6,091 nt of DNA from assembly GCA_964577195.1 (NCBI GenBank), contig CAZNYF010000166.1, forward strand, positions 1 through 6,091, read 5' to 3'. The notes beneath the pieces are model-generated. The model ran no database searches. It was not told the origin of the DNA and worked only from the letters and a program-made list of their open reading frames with translations. Made by a program: the position numbers and the translations under genes. Positions 1-5,286 of the stretch are shown here, in pieces. This DNA comes from HyVt-560 sp964577195 (GTDB taxonomy: Bacteria; Pseudomonadota; Gammaproteobacteria; UWMA-0217). Numbering within the stretch: position 1 is the stretch's first letter; each line of letters opens with the position of its first letter.

Positions 1-197
1 TCCGCACTCAAGAATACCCCATTTCCAGCACGCATCTTTTCGCCAATGGCGGCGTCGCCTACAGGGACGTAGGTGAGGGGCGTGAGCAGGAGCGGAAGCT
101 TTGCAAAGCCTTGCAATAGTCCCGCTATTACTGCGTCTTTGCGCCTTGCCCTTGACGATAATCTACGCACTCTAAATGGAGTATTCTCGAGTGCGAA
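1..197. repeat. Long imperfect inverted repeat, MITE-like or palindromic intergenic element
   Basis: Positions 1-50 pair without gaps with the reverse complement of 148-197 (position i with 198-i). I count 37 of 50 matches, and the core 3-24 versus 174-195 matches at 20 of 22. Both ends carry CGCACTC/GAGTGCG. Inside lie smaller palindromes: CCTAC-N6-GTAGG (58-73), the perfect 12-mer GCTTTGCAAAGC (98-109) and AATAG-N5-CTATT (115-129). There is no transposase. The arms may extend left beyond the window, so the true end and any target-site duplication cannot be seen. A non-autonomous mobile element or dispersed palindromic repeat fits best; a large regulatory RNA fold is the alternative. The symmetry is read directly; the mobile origin is inference. 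Confidence 0.65.
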
Positions 198-206
198 GAG
201 TATACT
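180..206. promoter_or_regulatory. 9-N9-9 inverted repeat upstream of hrcA, possible variant HrcA operator
   Basis: AGTATTCTC (180-188) and GAGTATACT (198-206) are complementary at 8 of 9 positions and separated by exactly 9 bases. That is the geometry of the CIRCE operator bound by HrcA, but the arm sequence shares little with the CIRCE arm TTAGCACTC beyond the inner CTC/GAG. The right arm contains TATACT (201-206), which could serve as a -10 element. The site overlaps the end of the long inverted repeat, so the symmetry could be a by-product of that element. Binding by HrcA is a guess. Confidence 0.25.
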
Positions 207-240
207 GATAGTGAGTAGTGAATCAGTAGCGAATTTACTG
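203..240. repeat. Cluster of TACTG/CAGTA half-sites before hrcA
   Basis: TACTGAT (203-209) and ATCAGTA (222-228) form a perfect 7-bp inverted repeat with a 12-base spacer. CAGTA (224-228) pairs again with TACTG (236-240) across 7 bases. The three half-sites sit just outside the long inverted repeat, and the last overlaps the proposed -35 of the hrcA promoter. This looks operator-like, but no known factor is recognised. Confidence 0.25.
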
Positions 241-261
241 CACCATTCTTACACTTATGAT
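234..261 (+). promoter_or_regulatory. Candidate sigma-70-type promoter for hrcA, start point at or near the ATG
   Basis: TTTACT (234-239, 4 of 6 to the -35 consensus), a 16-base spacer and TATGAT (256-261, 5 of 6 to the -10 consensus) form a reasonable housekeeping promoter. Transcription would begin about 6-7 bases after the -10, at about 267-268, which is the A or T of the hrcA start codon. There is no Shine-Dalgarno sequence in front of that ATG, which agrees with a leaderless mRNA. An upstream TATACT at 201-206 is an alternative -10, but it lacks a good -35. Confidence 0.4.
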
Positions 262-266
262 TTTTT

Positions 267-1319
267 ATGAGTATCACTAATTCTAAAAACATACCTGGCC
301 TGAACGAGCGCGCCAGAAAATTGCTGAAAACGCTGGTGCATTCACATATCAACGAAGGGCAGCCAATCGGTTCGCGCGCGTTGGCAAAGTCATCTGGGCT
401 GGATGTGAGTCCGGCGACGATCCGCAATGTGATGGCAGATCTCGAAGATATGGGCTTGATCAGCTCTCCGCATACCTCGGCAGGTCGAATCCCGACCTCG
501 GCAGGTTATCGCGTATTCGTTGACACTATGCTACAGATTCGACCGCTGAACGAGGGGCTTGTTACCAGTCTGAAGCACGAGCTGGGTCAAGCAACAGATT
601 CAACCGCGTTGGTAAAGTCTGCCTCTGAGCTGTTGTCAGGTATCACCAGCATGGCGGGAGTGGTGACGCTGCCAAAATCCGATGCCTCGATTCTGCAACA
701 AATCGACTTTGTAAAACTGGATGAAAATCGCGTGTTGGCGGTGTTGGTGCTAAGTCACGGCGAGGTGCAAAACCGGGTTTTAACGCTGGATAAAAAATAC
801 TCGCGTTCGGAATTACAGCAAGCATCCAATTACCTCACCGAAGAATATGCAGGTTGTGATCTGGTGGTCGCGCGGGATCGGCTGGTTAAAGAACTGCGGC
901 GTATTCAGAACGACATGAATTCACTGATGGAATCAGCCGTGACATTGGGTGGCCAGGCACTCGCAGAAGACACCTCTCAAGACTATGTTATGGCAGGTGA
1001 GACCAGCTTAATGGACTATCAGGATCTGGCTGATCTAAAACAATTAAGGCAACTGTTTGACAGCTTTGGAGCCAAGCGCGACATCCTGCATATCCTTGAT
1101 CGCTGCACCAGCGCTGAAGGTGTGCAAATCTTCATTGGTCAGGAATCAGGTAACAAAACCTTTGATGAATGCAGCGTTGTCACCGCTCCATATTCGGTTG
1201 ATGGCGCGATAGTTGGTGTGATGGGCGTAATAGGCCCAACCCGAATGGATTATGACAAAGTTGTACCCGTCGTCGATGTCACCGCAAGATTACTCGGCGC
1301 AGCCTTGAATTCCCGCTAG
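267..1319 (+). CDS. hrcA: Heat-inducible transcription repressor HrcA
   Basis: HrcA is a dimeric cytosolic repressor that binds the CIRCE inverted repeat in front of chaperone genes; in studied species the GroE chaperonin keeps it active. The 350-residue length is normal. The N-terminal winged helix spans about residues 12-86, with the family signature SPATIRNVMADLE at 48-60 and SPHTSAGRIPTSAGYRVFVD at 67-86. A GAF-like core follows, and the conserved C-terminal block GVIGPTRMDY lies at 320-329. An in-frame TGA at 258-260, two codons upstream, leaves ATG 267 as the most upstream usable start. No ribosome-binding site precedes it. The gene leads the cluster, 74 bp before grpE. No canonical CIRCE lies in the window, so autoregulation is not shown. 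The family call is secure. Confidence 0.97.
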   Translation: MSITNSKNIPGLNERARKLLKTLVHSHINEGQPIGSRALAKSSGLDVSPATIRNVMADLEDMGLISSPHTSAGRIPTSAGYRVFVDTMLQIRPLNEGLVTSLKHELGQATDSTALVKSASELLSGITSMAGVVTLPKSDASILQQIDFVKLDENRVLAVLVLSHGEVQNRVLTLDKKYSRSELQQASNYLTEEYAGCDLVVARDRLVKELRRIQNDMNSLMESAVTLGGQALAEDTSQDYVMAGETSLMDYQDLADLKQLRQLFDSFGAKRDILHILDRCTSAEGVQIFIGQESGNKTFDECSVVTAPYSVDGAIVGVMGVIGPTRMDYDKVVPVVDVTARLLGAALNSR

Positions 1320-1344
1320 TCATCCCCACCTAAAGAGCAACCTA

Positions 1345-1372
1345 GTTTAATTGAAATTTATCACCGCCATGT
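1345..1372 (+). promoter_or_regulatory. Weak sigma-32-like promoter candidate before grpE
   Basis: CGCCATGT (1365-1372) matches the sigma-32 -10 consensus CCCCATNT at all specified positions but one. The best -35 at proper distance is GTTTAA (1345-1350), only 4 of 6 to CTTGAA, with a 14-base spacer. TTGAAA at 1351-1356 resembles the -35 better but is too close. Transcription would begin around 1380, just upstream of the grpE ribosome-binding site. grpE may instead be read through from hrcA. Confidence 0.3.
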
Positions 1373-1393
1373 GCGGATCTGGAGTAATGCGTA

Positions 1394-1969
1394 ATGCAAG
1401 CTGATGAGCAGGTAGACGATCTCGTCGAAGGTCAGGTAATCGACACCGAAAATAGCGCCGACATGGAAGCAGGTATTGATCAGGAGACGGATTCTTCTGA
1501 GGAGCAAACAAATAGCATGGAAGAGGAATTAGATGCAGCCAAAGCCAGAGCTGAAGATAACTGGAACAAGGTTTTACTGATGCAGGCTGAGCAAGACAAT
1601 ATGCGCAAACGCTCAATCCGAGATGTCGAAAACGCGCACAAATACGCACTGGAAAAATTCGTCAATGAGCTACTGCCTGTGGTTGATAGCCTCGAAATGG
1701 GGCTGGCGTCTGCAGCTGATGATGTCGAATCCGGCAAGCTTCGGGAAGGCACCGAGCTGACCTTGAAAATGTTTATTGATGTGCTTGAGAAATTTGACGT
1801 CGAAGCGGTAGACCCAACCGGCGAGAAATTTAATCCTGATCACCATCAAGCCATGTCGATGCAGGAAAGTGCAGATGTCGAGCCAAACCATGTAATCGCT
1901 ACCATGCAGAAGGGTTATCTCTTGAATGGCCGTCTGGTAAGGCCAGCAATGGTGATGGTTGCGAAATAA
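1394..1969 (+). CDS. grpE: Nucleotide exchange factor GrpE
   Basis: GrpE is the cytosolic dimeric co-chaperone that opens the DnaK nucleotide cleft to release ADP, and it acts as a thermosensor of the DnaK cycle. The 191-residue protein has a low-complexity acidic N-terminal tail (about 1-46). A long charged helix suited to the dimer coiled coil follows (about 43-100), and then the C-terminal beta-wing domain with FNPDHHQAM at 146-154 and QKGYLLNGRLVRPAMVMVAK at 172-191, the GrpE signature. GGAG at 1381-1384 sits 9 bases before ATG 1394. A nearer ATG at 1387 is out of frame and stops after five codons. The gene ends in tandem TAA codons (1967-1972). It lies between hrcA and dnaK, as expected for its role. 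Length and motifs are ordinary. Confidence 0.97.
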   Translation: MQADEQVDDLVEGQVIDTENSADMEAGIDQETDSSEEQTNSMEEELDAAKARAEDNWNKVLLMQAEQDNMRKRSIRDVENAHKYALEKFVNELLPVVDSLEMGLASAADDVESGKLREGTELTLKMFIDVLEKFDVEAVDPTGEKFNPDHHQAMSMQESADVEPNHVIATMQKGYLLNGRLVRPAMVMVAK

Positions 1970-1970
1970 T

Positions 1971-2021
1971 AAGACCTTTAGGAACGGAAACAATGTTGTT
2001 AATTCTTCGTTCCTAAGTCTT
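1971..2021 (+). other. Strong hairpin between grpE and dnaK, no T-tract
   Basis: AAGAC plus TTAGGAACG (1971-1975 and 1978-1986, with a two-base CT bulge) pairs perfectly with CGTTCCTAAGTCTT (2008-2021). This gives a 14-bp stem and a loop of about 21 bases, closable by two more pairs. The first arm overlaps the second of the tandem grpE stop codons (1970-1972). No T-run follows, so it is not a standard intrinsic terminator. It could stabilise the 3' end of the upstream mRNA, act as a processing site, or be a degenerate terminator. It ends 7 bases before the dnaK heat-shock promoter. Confidence 0.6.
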
Positions 2022-2028
2022 GGAAGGG

Positions 2029-2056
2029 CTTGATTCTTGATTCAGCGCCCCCATAT
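2029..2056 (+). promoter_or_regulatory. Sigma-32 (RpoH) heat-shock promoter of dnaK
   Basis: CTTGAT (2029-2034), a 14-base spacer and CCCCATAT (2049-2056) match the sigma-32 consensus CTTGAA-N13-15-CCCCATNT at all but one specified position. The -35, spacer length and CCCCAT core are those I recall for the E. coli dnaK P1 promoter. The predicted start is near 2063, giving a 5' leader of about 45 bases with AGGAG at 2096-2100. The -35 is part of a tandem 7-bp duplication CTTGATT-CTTGATT (2029-2042); only the first copy has correct spacing. Confidence 0.88.
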
Positions 2057-2109
2057 CTCAGACATCGAAACAATTAACCGAATTTAGTAAATTTTAGGAG
2101 TATAAGAAG

Positions 2110-4044
2110 ATGGGAAAAATTATTGGTATTGACCTGGGTACAACCAACTCCTGCGTTGCCGTGATGGAAGGTGGTAAACCCAGAGTCATCGAAAACAGCG
2201 AAGGTGATCGTACCACCCCGTCTATCGTTGCTTTTACTGGCGATGAAGTCCTGGTTGGGCAGTCTGCCAAACGCCAGGCAGTGACAAACCCCGAAAATAC
2301 ATTGTATGCCGTGAAGCGATTGATCGGCCGTCAATTTGATGAAGAAGCGGTACAGAAAGACATCAAACTGGTGCCTTACAAGATTGTCAAAGCAGACAAT
2401 GGAGATGCCTGGGTTGAAGCTGATGGCAAGAAAATGGCTCCGCCAGAAGTTTCTGCCCGTGTACTTGGCAAGATGAAAAAGACCGCTGAGGATTATCTCG
2501 GCGAAGAAGTGACTGAAGCTGTCATTACAGTGCCAGCTTATTTTAATGATTCACAACGTCAAGCGACTAAAGATGCAGGCAAGATTGCCGGTCTTGAGGT
2601 GAAGCGGATTATCAATGAGCCGACTGCCGCAGCGCTGGCTTATGGCATGGATAAAAAGGTCGGTGACAAAACCATCGCGGTATTTGATCTTGGTGGCGGT
2701 ACTTTTGACGTCTCGATTATCGAAATTTCCGAAGTGGATGGCGAGCATCAGTTTGAAGTGTTATCAACTAATGGTGATACCTTTCTTGGTGGCGAAGATT
2801 TTGACATGCGCTTGATTGATTATCTCTCCGAAGAATTCAAGAAAGAGAGCGGTGTTGATTTACACAATGATCCGCTGGCATTACAGCGTCTTAAAGAAGG
2901 TGCGGAAAAAGCCAAAATCGAGCTTTCAACCTCGCAGCAGACCGATGTGAACCTGCCCTATATTACGGCGGATGCGTCTGGTCCCAAGCACCTGAATATG
3001 AAAGTGACCCGTGCCAAATTCGAGTCGTTGGTTGAAGACTTGATTCAGCGCACCATCGAGCCTTGCAAGGTTGCTTTGAAAGATGCAGGTTTATCTGTTT
3101 CTGAAATTGATGATGTGATTCTGGTCGGTGGTCAGATTCGGATGCCTAAGGTTCAGGAAGAAGTACAGAATTTCTTCGGTAAAGAGCCGCGTAAAGATGT
3201 GAATCCTGATGAAGCAGTAGCAGTTGGTGCAGCGATTCAAGGTGGTGTATTGGGCGGCGATGTGAAAGATGTATTGCTACTCGACGTAACGCCATTGTCT
3301 CTTGGTATAGAAACCATGGGCGGTGTGATGACTAAACTGATCGACAAGAACACCACGATTCCTACCAAAGCGAATCAGATTTTCTCAACCGCTGATGATA
3401 ATCAGGGTGCAGTGACAGTGCATGTTATGCAGGGTGAGCGTGAGCAAGCCGCAGGAAACAAGTCGCTTGGACGTTTCGATTTATCAGACATCCCGCCTGC
3501 ACCACGCGGAGTACCGCAAATCGAGGTGACTTTTGACCTTGATGCTAACGGTATTTTGAATGTGTCGGCTAAGGACAAAGCGACCGGCAAGGAACAGTCG
3601 ATCATCATTAAAGCTTCCAGCGGATTATCCGATGAAGAAGTCGAAAAGATGGTTAAGGATGCAGAGTCTCATGCAGACGAAGATCGTAAATTCCATGAGT
3701 TGGTATCAGCGCGGAATGCTGGCGATCAGATGGTGCATGCAACTGAAAAGGCGCTCAAAGATCTTGAAGGTCAAGTCGATGAGACTGAAAAGAACGACAT
3801 TAATGCCGCGATGGAAGACTTGAAAAAGGCATTAACCGGCGATGACAAAGATGACATCGAAGCGAAAACCACCAAGCTTGGCGAGGTCTCGGGCAAGTTG
3901 GCTGAGAAAGCTTATGCCGCTAAAGCTGGTGCAGACGGCGCGCAGGCAGCAGGTGATGCAACCGGCGGTGCCGATGAGCAAACAGCTTCAGCCGATGAAG
4001 ATGTTGTTGATGCCGAGTTCGAAGAGGTTGATGAGAAAAGTTAA
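2110..4044 (+). CDS. dnaK: Molecular chaperone DnaK (Hsp70)
   Basis: DnaK is the cytosolic Hsp70 that binds exposed hydrophobic segments of unfolded proteins in an ATP-controlled cycle run by DnaJ and GrpE; in gammaproteobacteria it also restrains sigma-32. The 644-residue length is normal. The ATPase domain (about 1-385) shows IGIDLGTTNSC (5-15), the second Hsp70 signature DLGGGTFD with Thr198 (E. coli Thr199, the autophosphorylation site), and the third signature region near 337-346. The linker VLLLD is at 388-392, followed by the substrate-binding domain, the helical lid, and the tail DEDVVDAEFEEVDEKS. AGGAG at 2096-2100 lies 9 bases before the ATG. The gene has its own sigma-32 promoter and a terminator-like hairpin behind it. 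One oddity is Ile343 (codon ATT 3136-3138), where the family normally has Thr in VGGQTRMP. Confidence 0.99.
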   Translation: MGKIIGIDLGTTNSCVAVMEGGKPRVIENSEGDRTTPSIVAFTGDEVLVGQSAKRQAVTNPENTLYAVKRLIGRQFDEEAVQKDIKLVPYKIVKADNGDAWVEADGKKMAPPEVSARVLGKMKKTAEDYLGEEVTEAVITVPAYFNDSQRQATKDAGKIAGLEVKRIINEPTAAALAYGMDKKVGDKTIAVFDLGGGTFDVSIIEISEVDGEHQFEVLSTNGDTFLGGEDFDMRLIDYLSEEFKKESGVDLHNDPLALQRLKEGAEKAKIELSTSQQTDVNLPYITADASGPKHLNMKVTRAKFESLVEDLIQRTIEPCKVALKDAGLSVSEIDDVILVGGQIRMPKVQEEVQNFFGKEPRKDVNPDEAVAVGAAIQGGVLGGDVKDVLLLDVTPLSLGIETMGGVMTKLIDKNTTIPTKANQIFSTADDNQGAVTVHVMQGEREQAAGNKSLGRFDLSDIPPAPRGVPQIEVTFDLDANGILNVSAKDKATGKEQSIIIKASSGLSDEEVEKMVKDAESHADEDRKFHELVSARNAGDQMVHATEKALKDLEGQVDETEKNDINAAMEDLKKALTGDDKDDIEAKTTKLGEVSGKLAEKAYAAKAGADGAQAAGDATGGADEQTASADEDVVDAEFEEVDEKS

Positions 4045-4066
4045 CCACTTTTGAGTCATGTTAACT
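4039..4066 (+). other. Small inverted repeat across the dnaK stop codon
   Basis: AGTTAAC (4039-4045) and GTTAACT (4060-4066) are a perfect 7-bp inverted repeat with a 14-base loop. The left arm contains the dnaK TAA stop (4042-4044). It abuts the terminator hairpin that begins at 4068, so the transcript could carry two stacked stems here. Its function is unknown and chance is possible. Confidence 0.4.
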
Positions 4067-4067
4067 G

Positions 4068-4098
4068 GGCGGCTACTTATATGAGTAGTCGCCTTTTT
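4068..4098 (+). terminator. Rho-independent terminator or attenuator between dnaK and dnaJ
   Basis: GGCGGCTACT (4068-4077) pairs with AGTAGTCGCC (4084-4093) as a 10-bp stem with one G-U pair and a 6-base loop, followed directly by five Ts (4094-4098). This is the form of an intrinsic terminator. It lies 23 bases after the dnaK stop and 36 bases before the dnaJ start. I see no convincing promoter between it and dnaJ, so it is probably a partial terminator that lowers dnaJ and dapB transcription relative to dnaK. Confidence 0.8.
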
Positions 4099-4134
4099 AC
4101 GTTGTAAACTCCACAATTAAATCCTGGCAGATAA

Positions 4135-5286
4135 ATGGAAAAACGTGATTTTTATGTAATTCTGGGTGTATCCAAGAATTGCAGCGATGCAGAATTAAAG
4201 AAGGCTTACCGTCGTCTGGCGATGAAGCATCATCCTGATCGAAACCTGGATAATGCTGAGGCGGAAGAGCTTTTTAAGGAAGCTAAGGAAGCTTACGAAA
4301 TTCTTAAAGACTCGCAAAAACGTGCAGCTTATGACCAGTTTGGTCATGCGGGTGTGGATGGCCAGGGAGCCGGTGGATTTGGCGGCGGTGCTGGTGGCGC
4401 TGGTTTTGGCGATATCTTCGGTGATGTGTTCGGCGATATTTTTGGTGGTGGTCGTAGCGGTGGTGGCAGAAGTGGTGCTTATCGTGGTTCCGATCTCCAA
4501 TATAATCTGGAAATGACGCTTGAAGAAGCTGTTTTCGGTATCAAAAAAGAACTCAATATTCCGCGCATGGACAGCTGTGATACTTGTCATGGTAGCGGCG
4601 CTAAAGAAGGCTCCGAGCCAAGCACTTGCCATACTTGCCAAGGCGTTGGACAGGTTCGAATGCAACAGGGGTTTTTCTCTGTGCAGCAGGCGTGCCCCAC
4701 CTGTAAAGGCACAGGCAAAGTGATCTCGAACCCCTGCGGTAGCTGTCATGGCGAAGGTCGGGTCGAAAAGAACAAAAAAATCTCAGTCAAAATTCCGGCT
4801 GGTGTTGATACCGGTGATCGGGTCAGACTCTCTGGTGAGGGCGAGGCGGGCGTCGGCGGTGGCCCTGCGGGGGATTTATTCGTTCAGGTGCATGTCAAAA
4901 AACACAAGCTGTTCGAGCGTGATGGTGATGATTTGTTTTGCACTGTGCCGATCAGCTTTATCAGCGCAACGTTGGGCGGCGAGCTTCAAGCGCCCACGCT
5001 GGACGGCCAGGTAAAATTAAAAATTCCCTCTGAAACGCAAACAGGTAAAAAATTCAGATTACGTAGTAAAGGCGTAAACCCTGTTCGCGGTGGACCACAG
5101 GGCGATCTCATTTGCGAGGTAGTGGTAGAAACGCCTGTTAAACTCAACAAGGAACAGAAATCGCTGCTTAAGGCATTTAATAAATCTCTGGAAAAGAGCG
5201 GTAAAAAACACAGCCCTCAATTGCATTCATGGACTGATAGCGCCAAAGGTTTTTTTGACGACATTAAAGAAAAATTTAAACAATGA
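4135..5286 (+). CDS. dnaJ: Molecular chaperone DnaJ (type A Hsp40)
   Basis: DnaJ delivers unfolded clients to DnaK and stimulates its ATPase in the cytosol. The 383-residue protein has all class A parts. The J domain (1-70) carries the essential HPD motif at 33-35. A Gly/Phe-rich region (about 75-115) contains the DIFGDVFGDIF segment. Four CxxCxGxG zinc motifs lie at 148-155, 165-172, 187-194 and 201-208, and together they bind two zinc ions. The C-terminal client-binding and dimerisation domains make up the rest. Start ATG 4135 aligns with the usual MxxxDxYxxLGV opening. Its ribosome-binding site is poor (at best GGCAG at 4126-4130). The gene sits 90 bp after dnaK, behind a terminator-like hairpin, and its TGA overlaps the dapB start. 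Weak initiation plus attenuation suggests fewer DnaJ than DnaK molecules; that is inference. Confidence 0.99.
   Translation: MEKRDFYVILGVSKNCSDAELKKAYRRLAMKHHPDRNLDNAEAEELFKEAKEAYEILKDSQKRAAYDQFGHAGVDGQGAGGFGGGAGGAGFGDIFGDVFGDIFGGGRSGGGRSGAYRGSDLQYNLEMTLEEAVFGIKKELNIPRMDSCDTCHGSGAKEGSEPSTCHTCQGVGQVRMQQGFFSVQQACPTCKGTGKVISNPCGSCHGEGRVEKNKKISVKIPAGVDTGDRVRLSGEGEAGVGGGPAGDLFVQVHVKKHKLFERDGDDLFCTVPISFISATLGGELQAPTLDGQVKLKIPSETQTGKKFRLRSKGVNPVRGGPQGDLICEVVVETPVKLNKEQKSLLKAFNKSLEKSGKKHSPQLHSWTDSAKGFFDDIKEKFKQ

Noticed and set aside
151..177. Sigma-32 promoter before hrcA (CTTGAC-N14-CTAAAT)
   Set aside because: The -35 is fair but the -10 lacks the CCCCAT core, and the site lies inside the inverted-repeat element.
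167..194. Canonical CIRCE operator
   Set aside because: The hexamers GCACTC and GAGTGC are present, but the spacing is 16 rather than 9 and the flanking TTA/TAA is missing, so it is not a standard CIRCE.
73..270. Plus-strand open frame of 65 codons before hrcA
   Set aside because: It runs through the inverted-repeat element and its palindromes, overlaps the hrcA start, and has no recognisable domain or ribosome-binding site. It is better explained as repeat sequence.
128..427. Minus-strand open frame of 99 codons across the hrcA start
   Set aside because: It is half antisense to the hrcA DNA-binding domain and half repeat element, with no protein family seen.
1387..1404. Upstream ATG as the grpE start or a leader peptide
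   Set aside because: It is out of frame with grpE, stops after five codons, and is only 2 bases from the ribosome-binding site; ATG 1394 has ideal spacing.
2081..2093. RNA thermometer in the dnaK leader (AATTT-AGT-AAATT hairpin)
   Set aside because: The stem is only five A-T pairs and does not sequester the AGGAG at 2096-2100, so thermosensing is not supported.
4195..4749. Minus-strand open frame of 184 codons rich in Thr and Ala
   Set aside because: It is antisense to the J, Gly/Phe and zinc-finger regions of dnaJ. The Thr runs are reverse complements of GGT glycine codons, there is no family resemblance, and dnaJ is certain on the plus strand.
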